This document shows positions 53,724 through 61,697 of a DNA stretch of 64,000 bases, piece by piece. Positions within the stretch are counted from its first letter, which is position 1, and the number at the start of each line of letters is the position of its first letter. The position numbers and the translations under genes were made by a program. Below the pieces are notes generated by a model. That model was not told the DNA's origin. It did not search any database and worked only from the letters and a program-made list of their open reading frames with translations. The stretch comes from a bacterium (lineage in GTDB: Bacteria; Krumholzibacteriota; Krumholzibacteriia; JACNKJ01): contig JAAEPZ010000012.1 of NCBI GenBank assembly GCA_024231955.1, positions 248,001-312,000 of the forward strand, written 5' to 3'.

Positions 53724-54212
53724 TCAAGCGGATGCCTGCTCCAGAAGGGTTTTCATGTTCTCACCCTCTTCCCGGATGTGCTTCCTGGCTGCATCCAATC
53801 CCCCCTTCACCTTGCCCGGGACAAGGAGCCTCGGGATCAAGGGCATGCGGCAATCCAATGTGGCCGTGAAGATGCAGCCATTTTCGACATCGCTTACTTC
53901 AAAGGTAAGTTTGGGAATGTATCGCCTCATGAATCTTGAGGTCGGGGCATACTCAATATACTTACCGTCATTGACCTTGTTGACCGACATCTTGAGAGTC
54001 TTCAGTTCGCCACCCAGATATTCCCTGGCAAGACAGATTGAGCCCTCCTCCCACGGCTCGCCCTCGACCCATTTCATCGAGACATGATCTTCAGGATGCC
54101 ATTCCCTGTATTTCTCATCATTCTTCAGCTCCTTGAGGAAGCTGATGACCCTCGCTGAGCCGACATTGATGTTGATGGAATTCGAGATATGGACATCCTC
54201 AAAGAGCTTCAT
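53724..54212 (-). CDS. SRPBCC-superfamily (START/Bet v1-like) protein
   Basis: 162 residues with the SRPBCC helix-grip pattern: SNSININVGSARVISFLKEL at the start, WVEGEPWEEGSICLAREYLG, YIEYAPTSRFMRRYIPKLTF, GCIFTATLDCRMPLIPRLLV, and a long C-terminal helix AARKHIREEGENMKTLLE. Such proteins bind hydrophobic ligands in a cavity; no specific ligand can be read. ATG 54212 has GGGAGG 8 nt upstream. It is the last of a minus-strand group (GNAT, YddG, methyltransferase remnant, SRPBCC) with short gaps. Confidence 0.78.
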   Translation of the reverse strand: MKLFEDVHISNSININVGSARVISFLKELKNDEKYREWHPEDHVSMKWVEGEPWEEGSICLAREYLGGELKTLKMSVNKVNDGKYIEYAPTSRFMRRYIPKLTFEVSDVENGCIFTATLDCRMPLIPRLLVPGKVKGGLDAARKHIREEGENMKTLLEQASA

Positions 54213-54262
54213 GATCATTCCTCCCGAATAATGATTCTACTCAGCCGCGCGGCTTGTCCGTG

Positions 54263-54584
54263 TTCAGGGAAGCGCCTGACCGGCATTCTGGTATATGGAC
54301 AGAGATGTCGTCAATGTCTTGGTGATGCTGCCGCCGTACCTGGACTCTATCAACGCCCGGATGCCGTCGCACAACTTACCCAGCTTATCATCGCCGAGGC
54401 CGATGTGGTCGGAGAAGGTTTGCAGCAGACCGATGTAGGCGTCGCTCGTATAGGTAAGCTCTCGGTCAATAATCGTCGATAATCTTCTCGGATATGGCGG
54501 CAGGATATCCCGGCCTGTACAGGCGGTATTCGGCCGCCCTCCTTTCGAAGGTTCGGGCCGGCGGTCTCTTGTCTGCGCTTCCCA
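54263..54584 (-). pseudogene. Class I SAM-methyltransferase remnant with internal deletion
   Basis: A good start (ATG 54584, AAGG upstream) opens 39 residues typical of the methyltransferase N-terminus (RTFERRAAEYRLYRPGYPAA) and then hits a TGA at 54466-54468. In another frame, directly after, about 68 residues match the family's C-terminus (SDAYIGLLQTFSDHIGLGDD, LIESRYGGSITKTLTTSLSI), ending at a TGA at 54263. The roughly 120-150 residues of SAM-binding Rossmann core that should lie between are missing. The simplest reading is one internal deletion that also shifted the frame. It sits 17 bp after the YddG gene. Confidence 0.75.
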
Positions 54585-54601
54585 TAGCTTCGCCTTGCCG
54601 T

Positions 54602-55552
54602 TCAGGTGACGTCGCGTATGACGGTTGGCTGTTCACTGTCGCTGCCCTCCACTCTGGAGATCGCTTGCCAACTGAGGATTGATCCCAGGACAAGAGCGCC
54701 GCAGCCGATCCAGAGTCTTGCGCCCGGCATGATATCCAGATAGATGCAGGTCACGATAGTCGAGAGGAGGGGCGTCAGGTATGAGGCCGCAATGACCGGA
54801 ACGATGTTGCCCCTGCGCGCGGCATTGTCCCACAGCATGTAGGCCGCATAGGTGGCGATACCCAGGAAGAGCACCTCCGTCAGGGCGCGGAAACTCCATT
54901 GCCGCGACTCCTCGAGAGTGCAACTGAGCAGGAGCATGATCAGGGCCGTCGCGGGGAGAAACAGGGGCATCCCACCCTGCTCCCGATCGTGGACCCATCT
55001 GTTTGTCAGGTTGGTGTATAGAGCCCAGGACACTGCGGCGACAAATGCCGACGTATAGGCGACCGGATTGCCCGCAAGATTCCGACAAAGAGATTGCCAC
55101 GAGGGGGCGGCGCCCTGAGTAACCACCAGGAAAAGGCCGACGAGGGCCAGCAGAGTGCCGGGGAGGATGATCCAGTTCGCCCTCTTACCGAGAAGCACCA
55201 GGGAGAACAAAAACGTCAATATGGGCCAGAGGTAGTTCAGAAGTCCCACCTCGACTACCTGCTGGTGGTTTCCGGCCGAACCTACGGCGAGAAACAGCAG
55301 CAACGTATATCCCGCGAACAGTGCGCCGCAGCCGACCAGATAGCGGAGCGGCAATTGCAGTATCCTCTGTCGGTTCTGATTCGAACGGAGAAGCGAGATC
55401 AGGGAGATAGCACCGCTGACGCCATAGACGGCCGTTGCGGCCGTCACCGGTCCCAGTTGTTCGGAAAGGCTGCGGGCAAAGGCAACGGAGGTGCTCCAGA
55501 GCAGGATCGCCCCGAAGCCTCCGACCGTGGAGCGTATGCTGCCGGAATTCAC
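54602..55552 (-). CDS. yddG: YddG-like aromatic/neutral amino-acid exporter (DMT superfamily)
   Basis: About 316 residues and ten membrane segments. It resembles E. coli YddG more than general EamA proteins: ILLWSTSVAFARSLSEQLGP, the central HQQVVEVGLLNYLWPILTFL, and WIILPGTLLALVGLFLVV. The second half has ALYTNLTNRWVH, AAYMLWDNAARRGN and LTPLLSTIVTCIYLD. YddG exports aromatic and other amino acids across the inner membrane. I prefer GTG 55552 with AAGGGGG just upstream; a TTG at 55573 is also possible. It lies 44 bp after the GNAT gene and 17 bp before a dead methyltransferase. Confidence 0.85.
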   Translation of the reverse strand: MNSGSIRSTVGGFGAILLWSTSVAFARSLSEQLGPVTAATAVYGVSGAISLISLLRSNQNRQRILQLPLRYLVGCGALFAGYTLLLFLAVGSAGNHQQVVEVGLLNYLWPILTFLFSLVLLGKRANWIILPGTLLALVGLFLVVTQGAAPSWQSLCRNLAGNPVAYTSAFVAAVSWALYTNLTNRWVHDREQGGMPLFLPATALIMLLLSCTLEESRQWSFRALTEVLFLGIATYAAYMLWDNAARRGNIVPVIAASYLTPLLSTIVTCIYLDIMPGARLWIGCGALVLGSILSWQAISRVEGSDSEQPTVIRDVT

Positions 55553-55596
55553 ATGCCCCCTTGCCGGTTTCAATTAGATATCAGACGGGACATCGC

Positions 55597-56367
55597 CTAC
55601 CCGATGCGTACAAACATCTCGTAGGTACCTGAAGGGAGATATCCCAGTTTTTCGGCCAGCTTCGCCGATATCGGATTGCCCGCATCCCAATGCGCCGCCA
55701 CCCCCCGCTCCAGACAATGGGCCAGAAGCGCGGCACCGGCGACCGTAGCCAATCCCAGTTTGCGATAATCCTCGTGGGTATTCACCTGCACTTCAATCCC
55801 GCTATTGCAGAAGGCGTAGGAGGAGGCGCCGCTGATGATGCGTCCATCCTTCAATATGCAGAACCCGATTCCGCGCTCGACGAAGTCGTCGGGTGAATCG
55901 AAATTCCGGACGTGATCCTCCGAGATCAGGCTGTCGTCCGCCGCAATCTGCCGCGCCAGTTCGTTATCCATCCGCCTCAACTGAAATCCGGGTTTAAGGT
56001 CATCCCGCAAGCGGAGCAAATGCTTGAGATTCAAATCCCTGTCGGAGAAAGCGAAACGTTCCACTTCGATCAACCGCTCGCCATGGATCCTGAACAACAT
56101 ATTGCGCCACTCGCCCGGAGCGGGCAGGATCCCCTTTTCCACGGGCAAATCCATCAGCAACTCGATTGCCGCAGGGTGGGTTGCCTCCCCACCCAGAACG
56201 ATGATATCCGCATATGCCAACCGGGCGACGTTAGGCGCATCGGAGTCATCAGCTATCGCGGTTCCCAGGTGACCCTCAAGAATGGCGTCAATCAGGAAAC
56301 TTGGGCGATGGTCCGCAAACAGTGGCGCCAGAATGCCCCTGTCGGTTGGAGCTATCGTCTGAGCCAT
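55597..56367 (-). CDS. GNAT-fold acetyltransferase
   Basis: 256 residues in two halves. The N-terminal half (LFADHRPSFLIDAILEGHLG, ARLAYADIIVLGGEATHP) is the all-purpose first domain of the GNAT_acetyltr_2-type family. The C-terminal half is a GNAT domain: CILKDGRIISGASSYAFCNS, GIEVQVNTHEDYRKLGLATV (acetyl-CoA binding loop) and HWDAGNPISAKLAEKLGY. The acceptor is unknown. AAAGGGGG lies just before the ATG. It is first in the minus-strand group with yddG; the two could act on related amino-acid compounds (inference only). Confidence 0.85.
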   Translation of the reverse strand: MAQTIAPTDRGILAPLFADHRPSFLIDAILEGHLGTAIADDSDAPNVARLAYADIIVLGGEATHPAAIELLMDLPVEKGILPAPGEWRNMLFRIHGERLIEVERFAFSDRDLNLKHLLRLRDDLKPGFQLRRMDNELARQIAADDSLISEDHVRNFDSPDDFVERGIGFCILKDGRIISGASSYAFCNSGIEVQVNTHEDYRKLGLATVAGAALLAHCLERGVAAHWDAGNPISAKLAEKLGYLPSGTYEMFVRIG

Positions 56368-56418
56368 ACCGCCCCCTTTATGTGAGTGAGATACAGAACC
56401 ACCCGGTTGGATGTCGAT

Positions 56419-56943
56419 CTACTGTTGAACTCCATCAACTCCGGGACCATCCTCGGTTGCCGGCATATACGATTCTATTTGTTCATACACATACCGATTC
56501 GTCCCGGACACTCTGTCGGGAAGGCGTTCTCTCCCCAGTATCACCGCTGATATGACGACATGGAGAGGTATTATGACGGCAGCAGCCATCGAAGTCCAAT
56601 GCAAGCTGCTCAATTGTTTCGGATACACTGCAGCGATCATTCCGACATAGAGAGGGCAACTCAATGCCAAGTTGAGGGCAAACTCCTGTTTGACGTAGAT
56701 ATTTCGTTTGAATAGTCTGTTACTCTTCCTGCCGGATGGTTTATTGAGTTCATCATCACTCCGCTCTTTTCCCGGTTTCTGACCGGATAGTCGACGGCAG
56801 ACCAGAGGCTCCAGTCTGTAGCCCAGCAAGCGGTCGCCATCTCTTTGCTGACTAAGCAACGAATGCAAACAGAACCATCTGTCAGCTATTTGCTGGAGAT
56901 GTGCCTTGCGCAGCCAGAACAGGAATGGAATATTCTCCATCAT
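56419..56943 (-). CDS. Hypothetical small membrane protein
   Basis: 174 residues, not recognised. The N-terminal 90 residues are basic and soluble (LRKAHLQQIADRWFCLHSLL, GRKSNRLFKRNIYVK); two hydrophobic segments follow at about 88-106 (FALNLALSCPLYVGMIAAVY) and 118-135 (MAAAVIIPLHVVISAVIL); the tail is acidic. Composition is less GC-rich than its neighbours, which may mean acquisition. The start is doubtful: the ATG pair at 56943 is 17 nt from the nearest strong Shine-Dalgarno, which instead serves an overlapping 23-codon frame. Confidence 0.5.
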   Translation of the reverse strand: MMENIPFLFWLRKAHLQQIADRWFCLHSLLSQQRDGDRLLGYRLEPLVCRRLSGQKPGKERSDDELNKPSGRKSNRLFKRNIYVKQEFALNLALSCPLYVGMIAAVYPKQLSSLHWTSMAAAVIIPLHVVISAVILGRERLPDRVSGTNRYVYEQIESYMPATEDGPGVDGVQQ

Positions 56944-56953
56944 GTATTCCCAT
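56882..56953 (-). other. Short 23-codon frame with ideal ribosome site overlapping the hypothetical gene
   Basis: AAGGAG (56961-56966) lies 7 nt before an ATG at 56953 that opens 23 codons (MGIHDGEYSIPV...) ending inside the 174-residue gene in another frame. It may be a leader peptide that couples translation, or the true N-terminus of a frameshifted gene. Confidence 0.3.
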
Positions 56954-57110
56954 TTGGATTCTCCTTGGATGATTGATTGACGCAGCTTCCGACAATACCG
57001 TCATCGACCCAGGAAAACAAGTTTGACCGAGCACCCACTGGGCCGGTCGCGTACGCTCAGGCCATACGCGCGGACAAATCCCCAACCATCATTTCGATCA
57101 AGTACGACAA

Positions 57111-57140
57111 AAAGGGACACTCCGCCGGGAGTGTCCCTTT
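57111..57140 (-). terminator. Terminator of the BlaI/M56-ExbD operon
   Basis: A 13-bp perfect stem AAAGGGACACTCC / GGAGTGTCCCTTT with a 4-nt loop, 36 nt after the M56 stop. Read on the minus strand it is followed by a T-run (CCCTTTTTG). Confidence 0.88.
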
Positions 57141-57176
57141 AATGATTGATGGCCTTTTGGCTTCGCGCCTTCAGCG

Positions 57177-58721
57177 CTATTCGGCCTGAGCGACATGCAG
57201 CCGTTTCGCGGCGGCCTCATCGATCTGATCCAGCACGCCGAGGAAATCGCCGTAGGGAACCTCCTCCTCCACCTCAAGCGAGATTATCAGATTGGAATTC
57301 TCCTGAAGCCTCTTTCGGATGGCCTTGCCCAAATGGCGCACATAGACATGCTCTCCATCCAGATAGGTGCTGCCCCGATTATCCAGCAGCAGGGTCGCAA
57401 CGTTCTTCGATTTCATGCTCGCCAGCTTCTTTCTCTGATCGCTTGCGGGGAGAGTCAGCGCCCGTTTCGAACCATCCTTGCCGCTGTACTCGATTCGCAG
57501 GAAGTTGTTCTCCTGAAGTATGCCCTGAACCGCCAGCACGGTGCCCATCACGTTGCCCGATTTGCATTCGATGGTTATGATCGACTCTCTCCCCTCCTTA
57601 TCGGCCAACCAGGTCAGAGCCTTATTCAAATCGACCATGCTCATCTGCTCCCCGTCGACCTCCAGATGGCGATTCGATTTGATGGAGAGTTCAACGGTTT
57701 CCTTTTCGCTCCTGACGTCGGAATCCGAATCACCTGCGGAGCTGCTGCCGTACCAGGACAGGGAGGTGATCAACATCAGCATTCCAATGACGACACCTGC
57801 AATTGACTTTCTTGAGAGAGGACGCATGTCCGCTCCTTTCATCTGATATTCGACACGATTCAGCAACTCGTTGCTCCTCATCATGAGCGCCGAGGCGGAC
57901 TCGCAGCCGAGGGGGGGATGGATTAACGATTCGGCAATCTCGACCAGATAGCGGGAATAGCGTACCGAGATCCTCCGGTCCCCCATCACCGACATGTCGT
58001 CGCAGGCCATCTCACGATATTCCTTGAGACGCCTGACCAGCAACATGACCAGCGGATGAAAGAGATAGAGGGCGGTCGCCAATATCTGTACGAGCATGGT
58101 CAGGCCGTCGCGCCGCTTGATGTGAGCAAGCTCATGGGCGATGACCATTCTGCGGCATTCGTCGGGCCACAGGTTCCAGGACGCGGGCACAAAGATCCTT
58201 CGCGGTCGCAGCCCCAGCGTAAGAGGAACGGAGATGCGATCGGTCGGGCAGATCGAATACCTCTCCGCATCAAGATAGGATGCGGCTTCCGCAGGGGAGA
58301 TCGGGCTGGCCGATCGCAATCGGTTGGCCAGCATGATCGACGCGACCAGCGAGTACGCAAGGTAGAGCGCCGCCGCACCCAGCCAGACGACCAGAACCAG
58401 CCCCGCCAGTTCGACGGACGACGCCGACGACGCAAAGGCCTGCAAGGGCTCTCCCGCCGCAACAACGGGATTCGTCTCCGTGCCGCCCTGCATCAGCGGC
58501 AGGAATTCAATCCTGTCGATGGGCAGACTGAGCGGCAGAAAGGGGGGGAGCAGCAGTTTGGCCAGGGCGACCAGCGCAACGGCGCTGCGCACCTTGGCGG
58601 GGGTCCTTCTGAGCAGGTGAAGCAGCAGAAAGACCAACCCCAGAAACACCGTGTTCTGGGTCAGCAACGGCAGAAAATGCTGTACCCAAACCTCACCCCA
58701 GTGATTCAGGAAACCGATCAT
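57177..58721 (-). CDS. BlaR1-like M56 protease with two C-terminal ExbD/TolR-like domains
   Basis: 514 residues. Membrane helices about 20-38, 40-60 and 100-125, cytosolic M56 zinc protease with IAHELAHIKRRDG (His196, Glu197, His200) and YREMACDDMSV, and a last helix about 308-325 (IAGVVIGMLMLITSLSWYG). Outside the membrane, two units of about 75 residues look like ExbD/TolR periplasmic domains: about 340-420 (ELSIKSNRHLEVDGEQMSM, ALTWLADKEGRESIITIECK, GTVLAVQGILQENNFLRIEY) and about 435-512 (LLLDNRGSTYLDGEHVYV, LIISLEVEEEVPYGDFLGVL). No penicillin-binding domain is present. The gene overlaps the blaI-like gene by 4 nt and ends in a clear terminator. Confidence 0.85.
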   Translation of the reverse strand: MIGFLNHWGEVWVQHFLPLLTQNTVFLGLVFLLLHLLRRTPAKVRSAVALVALAKLLLPPFLPLSLPIDRIEFLPLMQGGTETNPVVAAGEPLQAFASSASSVELAGLVLVVWLGAAALYLAYSLVASIMLANRLRSASPISPAEAASYLDAERYSICPTDRISVPLTLGLRPRRIFVPASWNLWPDECRRMVIAHELAHIKRRDGLTMLVQILATALYLFHPLVMLLVRRLKEYREMACDDMSVMGDRRISVRYSRYLVEIAESLIHPPLGCESASALMMRSNELLNRVEYQMKGADMRPLSRKSIAGVVIGMLMLITSLSWYGSSSAGDSDSDVRSEKETVELSIKSNRHLEVDGEQMSMVDLNKALTWLADKEGRESIITIECKSGNVMGTVLAVQGILQENNFLRIEYSGKDGSKRALTLPASDQRKKLASMKSKNVATLLLDNRGSTYLDGEHVYVRHLGKAIRKRLQENSNLIISLEVEEEVPYGDFLGVLDQIDEAAAKRLHVAQAE

Positions 58722-59113
58722 GACTCACGCCCCTTCAGTTCCCGCTCCTTTTTGCGTAGCAGCGATTTGATCTCGCCGATCTCCTCCAGACTGATCGAAT
58801 CGAGCGAGAGCAGGGAACTGGCCAGTGCGGGTGCCGATCCGCCAAAGACCCTTTTTACAAGCGACGAGGTCTCGTCGGTGGAGAGCCTGTCGCGGGTGTA
58901 GGCGGGCGAGTAGAAGTTGACGAGTCCCGTCTTCTTGCGCCGCAACACACCTTTCCGCTCCATGGTGTTCATCACGGTTTGAACCGTGGTGTACGCCTTA
59001 TCGCCATTCGGAAAGACAAACTCGAGCACTTCACGCACGGACGGCGCGCCGCCCAGCTCCCAAATCGCCTCCATGAGCTCCCACTCGACCGGCGTCAACT
59101 TGACCTGTTTCAA
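58718..59113 (-). CDS. BlaI/MecI-family transcriptional repressor (second copy)
   Basis: 131 residues. Winged helix MKQVKLTPVEWELMEAIWEL, AYTTVQTVMNTMERKGVLRR, LVNFYSPAYTRDR, then the dimerisation part (SLVKRVFGGSAPALASSLLS, SLEEIGEIKSLLRKKEREL) with a basic end. It diverges clearly from the copy at 49814, so this is a separate system rather than a recent duplicate. A TACTA-N6-TAGTA site lies upstream, as expected for self-repression. Its stop overlaps the M56 start by 4 nt (ATGA), so repressor and protease are co-translated. Confidence 0.93.
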   Translation of the reverse strand: MKQVKLTPVEWELMEAIWELGGAPSVREVLEFVFPNGDKAYTTVQTVMNTMERKGVLRRKKTGLVNFYSPAYTRDRLSTDETSSLVKRVFGGSAPALASSLLSLDSISLEEIGEIKSLLRKKERELKGRES

Positions 59114-59140
59114 TTCCGTCTCCTATTCGCCCCGAATACC

Positions 59141-59165
59141 TACTAGCTTTATAGTAAGTATACTA
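59141..59165 (-). promoter_or_regulatory. BlaI/MecI-like operator over the second blaI promoter
   Basis: TACTA-N6-TAGTA (59141-59156), followed by an overlapping TAGTA-AGTA-TACTA dyad (59152-59165). The TACTA/TAGTA arms match the classical bla/mec operator type. The site covers the -10 element of the promoter at 59157-59184. Confidence 0.72.
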
Positions 59166-59184
59166 CCCCCGCCGGAGAGATCAA
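59157..59184 (-). promoter_or_regulatory. Promoter of the second BlaI/M56 operon
   Basis: On the minus strand TTGATC (59184-59179), a 16-nt spacer and TATACT (59162-59157), about 44 nt before the ATG at 59113. Confidence 0.55.
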
Positions 59185-59313
59185 GGGCTTTCTGAAATTT
59201 ATCGTCCCTATATCGCAAACCCCTGCGATACCCGACCTTGACAATCTCGCGTTCCCGGTGGACAGTGACGATTAATCATACGGAATGATGGACAGAGCGC
59301 GATCGAGGTGCAT

Positions 59314-60297
59314 ATGAAACTCCTGGGTATCGATATCGGCGGGACGAAAACCGCAGTTTGTGTCGGCGATGAACACGGACAGATCCTGGCCTCCAAGCGT
59401 ATGCCCAGCGACCCGGCCACAGGTCTGGACGCCTACTTCGAGAACCTGGACACCCTCTGTCGCGATACGCTTCTTGATGGGGACCAGACCGCCCTGGCCG
59501 ACGTGAGCGCGGTGGGGATCTCCGCTCCGGGCCCACTCTCGGTGCAACAGGGGATGCTGCTGGCGCCCCCCAACAATCCCGGCTGGATCGACATCCCCAT
59601 CGTTCAGAAGGTGCGCGACCTCTACAACCTCCCCGTGTTCCTCAACAACGACGCCAACGCCTGCGCCCTGGCCGAACGCTGCTTCGGCGCGCACGCTCAA
59701 ACCCGCAACCTGATCTACCTCACCTGCAGTACCGGCATGGGCGCCGGCGTGATCGTCAACGATGCGCTGCTGCAGGGAGCGTGCGACATGGGCGGCGAGG
59801 TCGGCCACATCGTCGTCGATATCGAGGGCCCCCCCTGCCCCTGCGGCAGGCGCGGTTGCTGGGAACTCTATGTCGGCGGGAAGAACCTGGCGGACCGGGT
59901 GCGGGCTCAGATCGTCACCGAGGCGATCTCGACCGACATTCTCACGCTGGCCGGCGGGGATCCGGCTGCGATCGACCATCGCTGTATCGCAGCGGCCGCC
60001 CGCACCGGTGACCCCTTCGCGCTCAAGACATGGGACATCTACACCGAGCGGTTGGCCCAGGGGATAGGTGGCTTGATCCAGGCCTTCAACCCGGAGGCGA
60101 TCCTGCTGGGCACCATCGCGCTCAAGGAGGGGGATTTCCTGCTGGACCCCCTGCGCCGCAAACTCCCCGCCTACGCCTGGGAATGGCCGCTGGCATCGTG
60201 CACCATCGAACCCTGCTCACTGGGCGACCGGATCGGCGAGCTCGCCGGTCTGGCGGTCGCCGTGACCGGGTTGCAGGAGTGGAACGATTCCGCCTGA
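59314..60297 (+). CDS. ROK-family sugar kinase (glucokinase-like)
   Basis: 327 residues. Phosphate-1 loop GIDIGGTKTAV at the N-terminus, NNDANACALAE with the catalytic Asp, GTGMGAG-like STGMGAGVIV, GEVGHIVVD, and the ROK zinc signature CPCGRRGCWE with its three cysteines. No N-terminal helix-turn-helix, so it is a kinase rather than a NagC/Mlc-type repressor. It phosphorylates glucose or a related hexose in the cytoplasm and could use glucose released by the GH97 enzyme (inference). ATG 59314 with GAGG 6 nt upstream is preferred to GTG 59308. Confidence 0.9.
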   Translation: MKLLGIDIGGTKTAVCVGDEHGQILASKRMPSDPATGLDAYFENLDTLCRDTLLDGDQTALADVSAVGISAPGPLSVQQGMLLAPPNNPGWIDIPIVQKVRDLYNLPVFLNNDANACALAERCFGAHAQTRNLIYLTCSTGMGAGVIVNDALLQGACDMGGEVGHIVVDIEGPPCPCGRRGCWELYVGGKNLADRVRAQIVTEAISTDILTLAGGDPAAIDHRCIAAAARTGDPFALKTWDIYTERLAQGIGGLIQAFNPEAILLGTIALKEGDFLLDPLRRKLPAYAWEWPLASCTIEPCSLGDRIGELAGLAVAVTGLQEWNDSA

Positions 60298-60381
60298 GAG
60301 GTGCACGATACAGATCCCTGGTCAAACCTCATCCATCTCAAGAGTCACTCTGCCCGAGATCAAACGATACGGTCCAAGCAT

Positions 60382-60417
60382 AAGGCCGCCGGAATCGGGG
60401 GGCGAATCCGGCGGCCT
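60382..60417. terminator. Hairpin between convergent ROK kinase and ABC operon
   Basis: A perfect 12-bp stem AAGGCCGCCGGA / TCCGGCGGCCTT with a 12-nt loop in the 167-bp gap between two convergent genes. There is no long T-run on either side, so termination efficiency is uncertain. Confidence 0.55.
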
Positions 60418-60464
60418 TGCTCACACCCCTATTCCAGGGTATGTCTCCATTTGACATGCCTCAG

Positions 60465-61697
60465 CTATTCATACGACAGCGCCTGCGCCGGGGTGATTCT
60501 GGTAGCCAGCCAACTGGGCACCAGGCCGCAGAGCGCGACGATGAATGCGATCGAGATCAACGACAGGGCCAATGCCAGCAGATAGGTGGACCAGGAGACG
60601 AAACCTATGATCCCCAGCAGCGGGAACTGCAGGAACAGCACCGATCCGACGAACATCGCCAACAGGGAGAGCACCAGCAGTTCACCGAGAATTTGCCGCT
60701 GAACCGACCAGGCGCTGGCGCCCATGGCTCGGCGCAGTCCCAGTTCGGCGGTCCGCCGCAAGAGGTTCTGCCAGAGGACACCCACCAACCCGAGACCGAC
60801 CATCGTCACCAGGAACGCAGCTACTATGCAAACGACCACGAAGGGCATGATGACATTTTTCAGGCGATCATCCCGCATATCGGTCAGGCGGGAAACCGCG
60901 AAGGACCAGCCGGGCTGAATCTCCTGCAGCTTCTCATTAAGGATCTCCTCGAACGATGCATCCGTACCCGGTTGGACATGGATGATGAAGTTGCTCGGGA
61001 AGATGTCATCGACATCGGCAATATCCAGGGGGCGGAAAATCGTATAGGGGGCTCGCGCAAGCTCACCGTCACACCTGTAATCGGTGATGACGCCTACGAT
61101 CCGCCGAGCCTGATCCTCCTCATCATCCTCCGTATCCTCTGATTCATCCTCCATTTCGGGGACCAGCCGACCGACGGCGCTCTCTTTGCCGAAGAAAAGC
61201 TCCGCCAGGTTCTGGGAGAGCACGACCGGGATCTCATCCCGTGTCTCGTCCCCCTCCTCGAACCAGCGCCCCTCCCGCAACTCCAGGCCAAGCGTGGGCA
61301 GGGCCTCAGCCGTACTGGCGCCCCAGATGACCTGCTGCTCCTGACCGTCGGGCGTATCCACAACGGACATCACCCGCATTCCGGAATAGGGACAGTTATA
61401 GGTGACTGACGCACTCCTCACCTCGGGCAGAGCACGAACCATATCGATCATCTGCCCCAGGCTGGCTCGCGCGGCCTCCCTCTCCTCCAGCGGCGCGATC
61501 ATGCGCGGCTCACCGCTGATATGCATGAGCCATCTGTCCCGATAGTCGAAGCCCAGCGGGGACTTGTATCCCTGCACACCGAAGATCGCCGTGGAGAACA
61601 GGCCGCACAACACCAGGAAGGAGATCAGGATTTCGATCAGGATCAGGGAGTTCGCACGCTTGCGATTCCATACGAGTTTGAATAGATGCTTGATCAT
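60465..61697 (-). CDS. MacB-like ABC permease (FtsX family), second subunit
   Basis: 410 residues. One N-terminal helix (about 18-40, SLILIEILISFLVLCGLF), a large periplasmic MacB_PCD-type domain to about 270, and three C-terminal helices of the FtsX core (IMPFVVVCIVAAFLVTMVGL, LLVLSLLAMFVGSVLFLQF, LLALALSLISIAFIVALCGL) around RRTAELGLRRAMGAS, the segment that contacts the ATPase. An acidic insert near residues 190-210 (EMEDESEDTEDDEEDQ) is unusual. ATG 61697 has AAGGGG 8 nt upstream and overlaps the stop of the first permease by 4 nt. It probably pairs with that permease as a heterodimer exporting a peptide, lipid or drug. Confidence 0.87.
   Translation of the reverse strand: MIKHLFKLVWNRKRANSLILIEILISFLVLCGLFSTAIFGVQGYKSPLGFDYRDRWLMHISGEPRMIAPLEEREAARASLGQMIDMVRALPEVRSASVTYNCPYSGMRVMSVVDTPDGQEQQVIWGASTAEALPTLGLELREGRWFEEGDETRDEIPVVLSQNLAELFFGKESAVGRLVPEMEDESEDTEDDEEDQARRIVGVITDYRCDGELARAPYTIFRPLDIADVDDIFPSNFIIHVQPGTDASFEEILNEKLQEIQPGWSFAVSRLTDMRDDRLKNVIMPFVVVCIVAAFLVTMVGLGLVGVLWQNLLRRTAELGLRRAMGASAWSVQRQILGELLVLSLLAMFVGSVLFLQFPLLGIIGFVSWSTYLLALALSLISIAFIVALCGLVPSWLATRITPAQALSYE

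Noticed and set aside
59238..59270. TTGACA upstream of the ROK kinase as a promoter
   Set aside because: The expected -10 position reads GACAGT, too weak to claim.
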